Numbered from the stretch's first letter, positions 34,601-43,658 are shown. The stretch: 55,905 nt of DNA from UBA2965 sp036526135 (GCA_036526135.1 DATCZA010000049.1:1-55905); one strand, 5' to 3'. Notes: generated by a model from the letters alone, not told the origin. Made by a program: numbers and translations.

Positions 34601-35683
34601 ATGAGCGCCACGCAAAAGTTCACATTCCAGGGCACCTTTGCCATGCGGCGCGGGTCCATCAGCAACCCGACCTTCGCCTTTGAAACGCTCGGTCGGCTGA
34701 ACGCGCAGCGCGACAACGCGGTGCTCATCTTCACAGGCCTGTCGCCATCGGCCCACGTGGCATCGTCAACAGCAGACCCCTCCTCCGGATGGTGGGAGGA
34801 CATGGTGGGACCGGACAAGCCCATCGACACCGACCGCTATTTCGTCGTCTGCGTGAACTCGCTTGGCAGCTGCTTCGGCAGCACGGGCCCGGCTTCCATC
34901 AACCCCGAAACCGGTAAGCACTACCGGCTCGACTTTCCGGTGCTCACGCTGGAGGACGTCGCCAACGGCGGGGCCGCCGTTCTCGACCACCTGGACGTCC
35001 AGGCGGTGAACACGGTCTTGGGGGCCTCCATGGGCGGGATGACGGCGCTGGCGTTCGCCCTGCTCCATCCTGATCGGGCGCGCCGGCTCCTCTCCATCTC
35101 GTCAGCAGCGCGCAGCCTGCCGTTTTCCATCGCCGTCCGTTCCCTTCAGCGCGAGATCATTCGCAGCGATCCTGGCTGGAAGAACGGCAACTACGCTTTC
35201 GACGAAGGGCCGGTGACGGGCATGCGGCTGGCCCGCAAGCTTGGCATGATCTCCTACCGATCGGCCGACGAGTGGGCAGAGCGCTTTGGCCGCGAGCGCA
35301 GCGTCGACGGGCAGGATGCCGACAGCCCCTTCGGCATAGACTTCGAGGTCGAATCGTATCTGGAGGCTCACGCGAAGAAGTTCGTCGGCACGTTCGATGC
35401 CAACTGCTATCTCTATCTTTCCCGGGCGATGGATCTTTTCGACGCCACGGATCATGGTGGCAGTCTCGACAGCGCACTGAAACGGGTCAGGCTGGAACAG
35501 GCCCTGGTGATCGGGGTGGAGACCGACTTCCTCTTTCCCGTCGAGCAGCAGGAGGAACTCGCGCTGGGGCTGCAACGTTACGTAAGCGACCTGTCCTTTC
35601 GACGCCTGCCGAGCATCCACGGACACGATTCGTTTCTGGTCGACATGGACCGCTTCAGGCCGGCGGTTGCGAGTTTCTTTTAG
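34601..35683 (+). CDS. Serine O-succinyltransferase (MetX-like alpha/beta hydrolase)
   Basis: 360 residues of the MetX family. It resembles what I recall of the Xanthomonas serine O-succinyltransferase in many blocks: GPDKPIDTDRYFVVCVNSLG, GSTGPASINPETG, LPFSIAVRSLQREIIR and NCYLYLSRAMDLFD. Nucleophile Ser in LGASMGGM, Asp in ETDFLFPVEQQ, His in IHGHDSFLVD. That subfamily activates serine for cysteine synthesis, whereas true MetX acylates homoserine; I prefer the former. It overlaps the convergent DsbA-like gene by 29 bases. Transcription with the sel genes is possible. Confidence 0.8.
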   Translation: MSATQKFTFQGTFAMRRGSISNPTFAFETLGRLNAQRDNAVLIFTGLSPSAHVASSTADPSSGWWEDMVGPDKPIDTDRYFVVCVNSLGSCFGSTGPASINPETGKHYRLDFPVLTLEDVANGGAAVLDHLDVQAVNTVLGASMGGMTALAFALLHPDRARRLLSISSAARSLPFSIAVRSLQREIIRSDPGWKNGNYAFDEGPVTGMRLARKLGMISYRSADEWAERFGRERSVDGQDADSPFGIDFEVESYLEAHAKKFVGTFDANCYLYLSRAMDLFDATDHGGSLDSALKRVRLEQALVIGVETDFLFPVEQQEELALGLQRYVSDLSFRRLPSIHGHDSFLVDMDRFRPAVASFF

Positions 35684-36293
35684 CACGAATGAGCTCCACC
35701 AGCATGTCAGCATCCGCGTAACCGCCCGCCAGTAGTTCCCGGCCACCGCTTCCTTCCCACAGCACACTGGGCAGCGCGTTGGTGCCATACAGGCGCGCGC
35801 CGGCAAATTCGTCACGAACGTGGTCGGCCACTGCCGGGTCGTCCAGCAGCGCAGCGAATGCGTTTCGGTCGCAACCGAAGTCGCGCGCGATCCCCGCGAG
35901 CAGGTCTGGATCGTTGATGTCGCGGCCCTCCACGAAGAACAACTGCTGGAGGCGGTGCAGATATCCGAACGGTGCCTTGCCGGTCAAGCGCCTCACCGCC
36001 TCGACGGCCATGCAGGCAGCCGCGCTGTTGTAAACGAGGACGTCCGGCAGGCGAAAACCAAAGGTCTGACCGGTGGTCTCCTGAACCTCGCGCCAGATCC
36101 GCATCAGATGACGACGACCGTACTCGCCGATCGGCTGGGTGCCGTGCACGTTGATCCCGCCGAGCAGGAAGTCGAACTCGGCTTCGCCCTCCAGGCGCAC
36201 GACCGCTGCTTCGACCGCTTGGGACATGCCCCAGCACCACGAGCACAGGGGGTCGGTGACGAGCCATATCTTGACCGGTGATGCCTGAGTCAA
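35655..36293 (-). CDS. DsbA-family (FrnE-like) thioredoxin-fold protein
   Basis: 212 residues with a CxxC at the N-terminus, DPLCSWCWGMSQAV, typical of FrnE-like DsbA oxidoreductases. The helical insertion and the cis-Pro region GTNALPSVLWEG follow. There is no signal peptide, so it is probably cytoplasmic. The only upstream start in frame is TTG at 36293, overlapping the stop of the small membrane protein gene; no ATG or GTG precedes the CxxC. It is last in the efflux gene run. The substrate is unknown. Confidence 0.8.
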   Translation of the reverse strand: MTQASPVKIWLVTDPLCSWCWGMSQAVEAAVVRLEGEAEFDFLLGGINVHGTQPIGEYGRRHLMRIWREVQETTGQTFGFRLPDVLVYNSAAACMAVEAVRRLTGKAPFGYLHRLQQLFFVEGRDINDPDLLAGIARDFGCDRNAFAALLDDPAVADHVRDEFAGARLYGTNALPSVLWEGSGGRELLAGGYADADMLVELIRAKRNSQPPA

Positions 36294-36493
36294 TCCTCGT
36301 CGACCCCCGCGGTCTTCCTGATCACGTTACCAACGGCGGCCATCAGCACGGCCGTAGAGACCCCGATCATCAGAATTCCGTCGATGGCTTGAAGGGGTCC
36401 GAGGAGCATGAAGAGCAGCCCCCAGATTCCCACCTGGGCGAGGTTGCCCGCAACCAGCACGAGCATCACGAGAAGACCGTAGAGCAGGTTCAT
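36290..36493 (-). CDS. Small two-segment membrane protein
   Basis: 67 residues, mostly hydrophobic, with two membrane segments (about 3-33 and 36-58) and a charged tail IRKTAGVDED. The stretch GNLAQVGIWGLLFMLLG recalls the first helix of two-helix ion-channel proteins, but there is no pore filter. It is the size of AaeX, which accompanies aaeAB efflux genes, but I see no sequence match. It is 2 bases after the DUF2955 gene and overlaps the DsbA-like gene, so it is part of that unit. Function unknown. Confidence 0.7.
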   Translation of the reverse strand: MNLLYGLLVMLVLVAGNLAQVGIWGLLFMLLGPLQAIDGILMIGVSTAVLMAAVGNVIRKTAGVDED

Positions 36494-36495
36494 TT

Positions 36496-37533
36496 TCAGC
36501 CGCCTCCTACGCCCAACGCATCCTCGGGCCGACCGAGTCGTCGAGATCGAAGCAGCTCGAGCACTTCAATTGCAAACCACGCGTAGCAGGTAACCGCCAC
36601 GAACAGGCTCATACGCACGGCAAAGGCTTGGTAGACGTCCTTTCCGGAATCGCTGTCCTGAACCGCGGAGCCAAGCAGGATCAGCATCGTCACCACCACG
36701 TTCTGCCAGAACGCGGCTGGAAACTTCGTCGGGATGACCTGATAGAGCTTGCCGGAGAAGTACACGCCCACCAGCAGCATCAGCAGTGTGAACGTCCACA
36801 GGTTCGTCGCCACGCCGAGGGCAAACCAGAACACGATGGCAAAGCAGCCACCGAGAAACGTCGATCCGAGCAGCACCCGGCCCGCGTCGCGGGCATCGAC
36901 GACCGAGCTCTGCTGACCAAGAGAGACCGATTTCATGATGATCGGCAGGTACATGGCGGGATTGGTGAGCGCGAGCAGGTAGGCGGGCAGCACGACGAGG
37001 GTTGCTCGCAGGGCAATCCAGTTGCTCCCGCTCGGAGTCGCAGCCGGCGGTGCCGGAGGTACGAACGACTCGTTTTCCGGAAACCAGGGGTAGACGATCC
37101 ACTGGCTGATGACTGCAATGCCAACACCCAACACCAGCGCTTCGATCACGGTCACCGCCAGCGGAAAACTCAGCGTACCCGCCGCCGATATCAGGGTGAC
37201 GCCCGCCGTCAAAAGCGCCCCGACGGCACCCTTGCCCAGATTGACGCTCACATAGTTGCTGAAGTAGATGCCCGCTCCCGCGATCAGGATGGCGGTGACG
37301 GGATAGTTGAGCAGCAAGGGAACGAGCAGCAGCCCGACGCCCAGCGTAACTGCCAGCACCAGGGAAAGCCCGACCAGGGCTTTCAGGCCCTTGGGCGGGC
37401 CCGGAGCCGCCGTGAGCAGCAGCGCAAAAATCGGCGCGATGAACGGCAGATCCATCTGCATGGCGTAGCTGAGCGCCAGAGAGACGGCCATCACGCCGCT
37501 CAGCCGGAAGACTCGTCGAGCCTGGACCGGCAT
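36496..37533 (-). CDS. DUF2955 / FUSC-like membrane permease
   Basis: 345 residues with about ten hydrophobic segments in two halves separated by a loop near residue 155-170 (PWFPENESFVPP). The layout and the start (LSGVMAVSLALSYAMQMDLPFIAPIFA) fit DUF2955, a relative of the aromatic-acid-exporter (FUSC) family. It follows the HlyD gene by 17 bases; together with the outer membrane factor they form a likely tripartite exporter of small aromatic or organic compounds. The substrate is not indicated. Confidence 0.8.
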   Translation of the reverse strand: MPVQARRVFRLSGVMAVSLALSYAMQMDLPFIAPIFALLLTAAPGPPKGLKALVGLSLVLAVTLGVGLLLVPLLLNYPVTAILIAGAGIYFSNYVSVNLGKGAVGALLTAGVTLISAAGTLSFPLAVTVIEALVLGVGIAVISQWIVYPWFPENESFVPPAPPAATPSGSNWIALRATLVVLPAYLLALTNPAMYLPIIMKSVSLGQQSSVVDARDAGRVLLGSTFLGGCFAIVFWFALGVATNLWTFTLLMLLVGVYFSGKLYQVIPTKFPAAFWQNVVVTMLILLGSAVQDSDSGKDVYQAFAVRMSLFVAVTCYAWFAIEVLELLRSRRLGRPEDALGVGGG

Positions 37534-37550
37534 TTCAGAGGCCTTCCCGA

Positions 37551-38690
37551 TCAGTAAGCATAGGACAGCCAGCTCATGATGCGCATGTAGAGCTGACCCA
37601 GCAGGTTCAGCACCCCGTGCCCTTCAGTGAGACCCATCACCGACGCCTGGCCCCCGATGCGCAGCTGCGAGCGAAGTTCGCCGTGCTGGTTCGGATCGAA
37701 GTCCACGATGACGGCAAAGCGCTGGGACTGTCTCAGCCAGTCCCGGTTGTTCTGAATGGTAGGCAGCGTCCCCGGCGGATGAGACTGGCCGGCGCTCACT
37801 CCGAGGCCGAGGCTGCGTATCCTGCCGGAAAAGACTCTGCCCGGCACCACGTCGAAGAGGATCTCCACCTCGGTGCCGCTTCGCATATGCCCCAGGTTGT
37901 TCTCCGTGAACTCGGCGCTGATCCAAAGGTCGTGCACCGCGATGAGCGTCATGACCGCGCTGCCCGCACCGGCGAACTGGCCGACGTCCGCGCGAAGATC
38001 CGTGATCACGCCGCGGGAAGAAGCCGTGACGATGGTATTGGAAAGATCCAGCTCCGCGCGCGCGACCGCGCTCTGTGCGGATTGCAGAATGGCGTTGGAG
38101 GCTTCGTCCTCGCCCCCCATCTGCTCGATGGCAGCTTGGACATTCGACTCGGCCGCCGAGACCGCGGCTACCGCCTGGTCGAGCGAGGCTCTGGACATTT
38201 CCAGCCGCCGGGTGGAGATCGTCCCGGGATCCCGGGAGTGAAGTCGCTGAAGACGATCGTAGTCCTTCTCCGCCCTGACCCGATTGGCGAGGGCAGCGGC
38301 GAGGTTGGCGCGAGAAGCCTCTACCGCGGCGCGTCCGGCCTCTACCTGTCTGCGGGCGTTTTCCAGGTCCGAGCGCGCCTTGCCCACGGCAATCTGGTAC
38401 TCAGAGCGGTCGATCTCGAACAGTCGTTCCCCTTGCTGGACCTCGCGATTGTTCTGCGCCCACACCTGGGTCACGAGGCCGGACACCTTCGGTGCCACCC
38501 CGATGACGTAGCCCTGCACCCTTGCCTGGGTGGTATATGGCGTGTAGCGGTCTGCCAGGAGGTACCAGACGAGGGTGACGACGATCACCAGACCGATCAT
38601 TTGACCGCCACGCTTGACGGCTTTTTCGGCCGTTGCCGATTCCGGTTGAGCTTCCGCGGCCTTCTCCGACTCGTGATCTTGCTCGCTCAT
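37551..38690 (-). CDS. HlyD/EmrA-family membrane fusion protein
   Basis: 379 residues: a cytoplasmic start rich in Glu/Ala, one membrane segment near 32-50, a lipoyl-like half RVQGYVIGVAPKVSGLVTQV, a long coiled-coil hairpin (about 110-215), and the second lipoyl half ASSRGVITDLRADVGQFAGAG followed by a beta-barrel. This is the periplasmic adaptor linking an inner membrane permease to an outer membrane channel. The ATG overlaps the outer membrane factor stop; the DUF2955 permease follows 17 bases on. Confidence 0.9.
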   Translation of the reverse strand: MSEQDHESEKAAEAQPESATAEKAVKRGGQMIGLVIVVTLVWYLLADRYTPYTTQARVQGYVIGVAPKVSGLVTQVWAQNNREVQQGERLFEIDRSEYQIAVGKARSDLENARRQVEAGRAAVEASRANLAAALANRVRAEKDYDRLQRLHSRDPGTISTRRLEMSRASLDQAVAAVSAAESNVQAAIEQMGGEDEASNAILQSAQSAVARAELDLSNTIVTASSRGVITDLRADVGQFAGAGSAVMTLIAVHDLWISAEFTENNLGHMRSGTEVEILFDVVPGRVFSGRIRSLGLGVSAGQSHPPGTLPTIQNNRDWLRQSQRFAVIVDFDPNQHGELRSQLRIGGQASVMGLTEGHGVLNLLGQLYMRIMSWLSYAY

Positions 38691-40258
38691 GGGGTTGTCC
38701 CTCCTTCGGCCGGCACAGGGCCCTCCTGATTCACGGGCAGCGGCGCATCGAGCAGGTCACCCCAATTACTCCGAGTGCGCATCTTCTCCCGAACGGTCTC
38801 GGGCAGCAGCTCACCGATGGGCATCTCCGTCCAACCACCCCCAAGGGCCTTGTAGAACTGAATGACGGCGCTGATGTGGTTTCCCTTGTTGACCAGATCC
38901 CGCTCAGCGGCCCCGAACAGCGCCCGCTGGGCATCCAGCACGCGCTGGAAGTCGCTGTAGCCCTCGCGGTAGCGCACCCGGGCCAGATCGAGAGCCCGCC
39001 GCGCTGACAGCACGGCGTCCGCCAGCGTCGCCTGCCGCTCCCTGGTCTTCACGAGCGTGATGGCCGCATCGTCTATCTCGCGGGCCGCCTGAAGCACGGT
39101 GTTCTGGAAGCCGGCGATTGCCTGCTGCAGCCGGGCATCCTGAACACGAACGTTGTTGCGGATGCGACCATGGTCAAAGACGTTCCAGGTCAGCGCGGGG
39201 CCGGCAGCGAGGGTCCCCACATCCGGCGTGGCGCTGAGGCTGTTTCCAGCCCAACCCACGGTTCCCACCACCGCAATGGCGGGATAGTAGTCGGCCTGGG
39301 CGATTCCGATCTGCGCAGACTGTGCCGCCACCCCCCAGGCCGCCGCGCGAACGTCCGGCCGGCGCGTTAAGAGCCGCGCCGGGATTGCCTCTATCGACGA
39401 GGGATCCAAGCCAGGCAACCTATCCGGCATGTCGGCGAGTTCGGGCACCTCGCCCGGCGGGCGCCCGAGAAGCGCCGACAAGGCGTTCAGGACTTTGACC
39501 TCGACGATCTCCAGTTCCGGGATCGTGGACACAGTGGTCAGGTACTGGGTTCTCGCCTGCTGCACGTCGAGCTCGGAATCCTGACCACTATCGAAGAGCT
39601 CCTGGGTGATCTCCAGGCTGCGACGCTGAATCTCCGCATTGGCGCGCGCGATCCCGATTCGCATCCGTGTGGTCAGCAGCGCGTAGTACAGGTCGGCAAC
39701 CTGAGCGCTGAGCAGAACCTGAGCGTCCTGGTGGTTGGTCAGGGAGGCGAAGAAGGCGGCGTCGGCCGACTCGATCCCGCGCCTGAAGCGTCCCCAGAAA
39801 TCAAGCTCCCAGCCCAGACCGAAGCCCGCATCGTAGCTGGCGAGATCGTTGGATCCGTTGTTCGATGCGCCGCCGTGCTCACGGCTGGTCACGTAAGTTA
39901 CCGCACCGGTTACCTGCTGGACCTGAGGGTAGCGGGCGCTGCCCGCGATCCCGAGCACGGCCCGACTCTCCAGAATACGCAGACCCGCGACACGCAATCC
40001 GATGTTGTCGCGTTTCGCAGTCTCCACCAGCGCGTTTAGCGTGGGGTCGCCAAACAGCATCCACCAGAAAGAAAGATCCGATTGAGTGCCGGCTTCAGGC
40101 TCTTCGAGCCGGCCATAGAGATCCGTCTGCCAATCACCCAGCCACCCCACCTCGGGTTCCTCGTAATCGGGCCCGAGGACGGTGCAGGCTCCTTGGGCGG
40201 CCAGTACCCCCAGCAGCACCAGCACCGACGCCGTCGGCGACTTGCCGGGCGAGAACAC
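38687..40258 (-). CDS. NodT-family outer membrane efflux lipoprotein
   Basis: About 523 residues of the TolC/OprM class. A lipoprotein signal ends in the lipobox LAAQGAC, followed by TVLGPDYEEPEVG, the usual start of NodT proteins. Two repeats of outer membrane strands and helical hairpins follow, with LLTRRPDVRAAAWGVAAQSA typical. I chose the GTG at 40258, four bases after the AI-2E gene stop; an in-frame ATG at 40345 would put a long charged stretch before the signal. The ribosome-binding site is weak. Confidence 0.88.
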   Translation of the reverse strand: MFSPGKSPTASVLVLLGVLAAQGACTVLGPDYEEPEVGWLGDWQTDLYGRLEEPEAGTQSDLSFWWMLFGDPTLNALVETAKRDNIGLRVAGLRILESRAVLGIAGSARYPQVQQVTGAVTYVTSREHGGASNNGSNDLASYDAGFGLGWELDFWGRFRRGIESADAAFFASLTNHQDAQVLLSAQVADLYYALLTTRMRIGIARANAEIQRRSLEITQELFDSGQDSELDVQQARTQYLTTVSTIPELEIVEVKVLNALSALLGRPPGEVPELADMPDRLPGLDPSSIEAIPARLLTRRPDVRAAAWGVAAQSAQIGIAQADYYPAIAVVGTVGWAGNSLSATPDVGTLAAGPALTWNVFDHGRIRNNVRVQDARLQQAIAGFQNTVLQAAREIDDAAITLVKTRERQATLADAVLSARRALDLARVRYREGYSDFQRVLDAQRALFGAAERDLVNKGNHISAVIQFYKALGGGWTEMPIGELLPETVREKMRTRSNWGDLLDAPLPVNQEGPVPAEGGTTP

Positions 40259-40262
40259 GTTG

Positions 40263-41414
40263 TCAGGCTCGGGGTTCCGGGACGGTCCCGCCCTCTTGCT
40301 CTGCTGCAGAGCCTTCCGGAGACGTTTCGGCTCCGGCGCCGCCATTGACCCAATCCATGAAGAGCTGGTAGCCCACCGCCAGGATCACGGCGCCGACGAA
40401 CAGCCCCACGATGCCGGCGGACACCATGCCGCCCAGCGCGCCGATCAGTATCACCGGCATGGGCGCGTCGACGCCGCGACCCAGCAGCAGGGGTTTGAGG
40501 ACATTGTCAGCCATACCAGCTACGAGCAGGTAGATCGTCCATATGACGTTGCTGGTCGTGGACGCATCGCCGCCCCACCACAGATAGGCGATCACCGGAA
40601 GCGTGACCAGCAGCGCGGGCAGCTGGACGATGCCGACCAGCATCACCACCAGCGCCAGCAAACCTGCGGCTGGGATGCCCGCAAAGGCGAATCCCACGCC
40701 GAGGAGCAGGGCCTGAATGAACGCCACGCCGATCACGCCCGTGGCCACCGAGCGAATCGTCGCCGTCGTCAGGTTGTGCAGGCGGGGCCCGTTTTCCGGG
40801 CCGGACAGCCGACTGAGGATCCGACCCATGGCGTCGCTGCCCGACTGGCCGAACGCCATCATGATGCCCGCTATGATGAGGGCACCGAGAAAGAGCAGCA
40901 CATCGCCCATGGTGCTGGCCGCCGTGCTCAGCGCACGATCCGTCAGAACGCCGAGCTGGGGCTGCAATTCCTCCAGGAAGGCAGGCATGTCGCTTGCCGC
41001 CGCCGACCAGGCCGCATACATCCGCTCCCCGATGATGGGCCACTCGGCGACCTCCGGCCTCGGTGGGTTGACGGTGACCGAGTTGGTCGCAAACGCCTGA
41101 TAGGTTTCGTGGATATAGCCGGCAAAAAGGCTGCCCAGGGCTATGGTCGGCGTGCCGATCAGCAGCATCCCGACAATGACGATCACGGTTGCCGACGCGC
41201 CCTGCCGACCACCCATCTTGCCGACAAGTTTCAGATGCACCGGGTACAGCGACACAGCGAGCACGAGCGCCCACAGGAGAATGCTGAGAAACGGAGAAAA
41301 TATCCGGAAGCTCATCACCAGAAGGATGCCGATCAGCCCCACCCGGACCAGCACGTCCAGCAAGTCCTGGGAAACGATGGTGCGGATGACGTCGGTGTCC
41401 TGCTCGGTGCTCAT
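40263..41414 (-). CDS. AI-2E family (PerM-like) transporter
   Basis: About 383 residues with eight predicted membrane segments, a large loop after the third segment, and the glycine-rich C-terminal helices (PMPVILIGALGGMVSAGIVG) typical of the AI-2E exporter superfamily. GGGGGAG precedes the ATG at 41414 at good spacing; an earlier in-frame start is less well placed. It lies 66 bases after selD and directly before the outer membrane factor. Substrates of this family are varied and cannot be inferred. Confidence 0.88.
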   Translation of the reverse strand: MSTEQDTDVIRTIVSQDLLDVLVRVGLIGILLVMSFRIFSPFLSILLWALVLAVSLYPVHLKLVGKMGGRQGASATVIVIVGMLLIGTPTIALGSLFAGYIHETYQAFATNSVTVNPPRPEVAEWPIIGERMYAAWSAAASDMPAFLEELQPQLGVLTDRALSTAASTMGDVLLFLGALIIAGIMMAFGQSGSDAMGRILSRLSGPENGPRLHNLTTATIRSVATGVIGVAFIQALLLGVGFAFAGIPAAGLLALVVMLVGIVQLPALLVTLPVIAYLWWGGDASTTSNVIWTIYLLVAGMADNVLKPLLLGRGVDAPMPVILIGALGGMVSAGIVGLFVGAVILAVGYQLFMDWVNGGAGAETSPEGSAAEQEGGTVPEPRA

Positions 41415-41480
41415 TTCCACTCCCCCAACTGATGCCAAACGGCGAATCATACGCGAGGACGCGCATGGTCGTCTCGCGGC

Positions 41481-43658
41481 TCAGCTGAGCGGGCGCGCCT
41501 CTCGTTCGGCGGTAACGGTCCAGCCGTTCGACAGCACCCGGCCTATGACGGCCGCACGCGGGTAACCGACCTCGCGCAGATCCCGAACGCAGGCTTCGGC
41601 CTCCGCCTCCGGCACGCACCCGAGCAGCCCGCCGGAAGTCTGAGGGTCGACGAGCAGACGCACAGTCGCATCGCCCGGCTCGCAGCCTTCCAGCGCGAAA
41701 TCCGCGAGGGCGAGCTCGTTGTTGTCTTGCAGCGAGCTGACGGCACCGGCGCTGACGGCCTCGACCGCACCCTCGATGAAAGGCACCGCGTTGAGGTCGA
41801 GCCGCACACCCAGGGCGGACGCCCTGAGCATCTCCCCTAGGTGACCGAGCAACCCGAAGCCCGACACGTCGGTGGCGGCATGGATGCCGTAGCGACGGAA
41901 CACGACCAGAGCCGATGCGTTCGATGCGTCCATGCTGGCAATAGCGGCGGAGACGCTGTCCGAGCGAACGGCGCCGCGCATCTGCCCGGCCAGGATCGAA
42001 CCCGTGCCGAGCGGCTTGGTGAGCACCAGCGCGTCCCCCGGTTCCGCCCCGCCCTTGGTCAAGGTCGGTCCGTCGGGAACGCCCGCAACGGTAAGACCCA
42101 GGCTCAGCTCGGCTCCCTCACTCGAGTGCCCGCCCACCAGGGGCACCTCGTGCGCATTGAGCACGTCCACCGCGCCGCGAAGCAGCTGAAAGAGATCTTC
42201 CTCCATGAGCGCTTCGGACATCAGAGGCACGCTCGCCATCGCTAGGGCAGCCGTACCCTTACCGCCCATGGCGATGATGTCGTTCAAGGCGTGGTGGGCC
42301 GTTATGCGGCCAAACAGGTAAGGGTCGGAGACGAGGCTGCGGAAGCCGTCGACGGTGAGTATCGTCTCGCCACCGGTCGCGCCGAGGATGGCCGCGTCAT
42401 CGCCGATGCCGACCCGCACGTTCCCGGACACCTGAGGCGGCAGGCGCTCGAGCACGCGCATCAGCGGGCTCGCGCCGAGCTTCGCCCCGCAGCCTCCGCA
42501 TCGCATGGCGTCCGGCGCTTCGTCACGGAGACTCTCTGGCAGCGACCAGCCCGGTTCCGTCATGACCGGCAGCCGGTTGAAGCGCGCCACGAACCGGCGG
42601 TCGATCCAATCCTTCCATCGCCAGGCCCAGCGGCCGCTGGCCGCCCAAGGGCCGCGAGCGGCGACAGCGGACCCGTCGGCAGTTCCGATGAGGCTCAAGA
42701 AGCGCTTCTGTGCCCGGAACGGAATCCCGGGCCGTCCGACGATTGCCCGCCTTAGATTGCGGGTCAGCGCCGGGCCCTCCCGAACGGCGTACACGCCCGA
42801 CTTGGGCCTCGGCTGATCGATTAGACAGGCCACGTCCCCGGCCGCGTAAACGCTCTCATGACTCGTGGACCGCAGGCAGCGATCAACCTCGATGAACCCG
42901 CTGACATCCGTGGCCAGCCCAGCCGCAGCCGGCCACGACGCTGCCATCACCCCGGTAACCCAGAACGCATGGTCCGCCGCCGTCGACCGCCCATCGGAGC
43001 TTTCGAGCAGCCCGTGCCTGCAATCCAGCGCACGAAAGTCTCGGATGAGCACGACCCCCGACCGGAGCACCGCCTTCTCCAGCCGTCGGACCACGCCGGC
43101 CGGGTAGCCCGGCAGCAGCTCGTCGGTCACCAGCTTCACCTCGACCCCATGCGGCATCGTGCGGCTCATTGCCAGCGCAAGCTCCACGCCGCCCGCCCCT
43201 CCGCCAACGACGGCGATAGACGTACCGGGCCCGGCTTCTTCTCGAACCCGCTCGAGCTGGGGCAGAAACCGGCCGATGGGCTTTACCGGTACCCCTTGAC
43301 CCACCCCCCGGGGGACTGCCCCCACATTTATGGAGAGCAGGTCGTAATGCAGATCGGGATGAGCGGCGAGGCGCAGCCGGCCCCCGTCGAGATCGGCTCC
43401 TGTCACTTCATCGACGATCAGTCGCGCTCCGGCAAACGACGCAAGGGCGCCTAGATCGATGTGGATGTCGTGCCAGTCGTAGAACCCGGCCACATAGCCG
43501 GGGAGCATTCCGGAGTAAGGCGTGTAGACCTCACGACTGACCAAGGTGAGCCGCGTCCCCGGGACGGGGCGCATACCGAAAGACTTGAGTACCTGGACGT
43601 GGCTGTGGCCACCACCGACCAGCACCAGATCCCTGACGGGCGGAGCACTGAGCTGCAT
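41481..43658 (-). CDS. selD: FAD-dependent oxidoreductase fused to selenide, water dikinase
   Basis: A 725-residue fusion. Residues about 1-370 are a NADH-dehydrogenase-like flavoprotein (LVGGGHSHVQVL, the VVGGGAGGVELALAM nucleotide site, VYAAGDVACL). Residues about 385-725 are SelD, which makes selenophosphate from selenide and ATP: RCGGCGAKLG holds the Cys matching catalytic Cys17 of E. coli, the next Cys (19) is Ala, and the Lys is kept; GIGDDAAIL, HALNDIIAMGG and VGGHSSEGAE follow. Fusions of this kind are known. The flavoprotein may deliver or reduce a selenium species, but that is inference. It is unlinked in strand to selABC. Confidence 0.93.
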   Translation of the reverse strand: MQLSAPPVRDLVLVGGGHSHVQVLKSFGMRPVPGTRLTLVSREVYTPYSGMLPGYVAGFYDWHDIHIDLGALASFAGARLIVDEVTGADLDGGRLRLAAHPDLHYDLLSINVGAVPRGVGQGVPVKPIGRFLPQLERVREEAGPGTSIAVVGGGAGGVELALAMSRTMPHGVEVKLVTDELLPGYPAGVVRRLEKAVLRSGVVLIRDFRALDCRHGLLESSDGRSTAADHAFWVTGVMAASWPAAAGLATDVSGFIEVDRCLRSTSHESVYAAGDVACLIDQPRPKSGVYAVREGPALTRNLRRAIVGRPGIPFRAQKRFLSLIGTADGSAVAARGPWAASGRWAWRWKDWIDRRFVARFNRLPVMTEPGWSLPESLRDEAPDAMRCGGCGAKLGASPLMRVLERLPPQVSGNVRVGIGDDAAILGATGGETILTVDGFRSLVSDPYLFGRITAHHALNDIIAMGGKGTAALAMASVPLMSEALMEEDLFQLLRGAVDVLNAHEVPLVGGHSSEGAELSLGLTVAGVPDGPTLTKGGAEPGDALVLTKPLGTGSILAGQMRGAVRSDSVSAAIASMDASNASALVVFRRYGIHAATDVSGFGLLGHLGEMLRASALGVRLDLNAVPFIEGAVEAVSAGAVSSLQDNNELALADFALEGCEPGDATVRLLVDPQTSGGLLGCVPEAEAEACVRDLREVGYPRAAVIGRVLSNGWTVTAEREARPLS

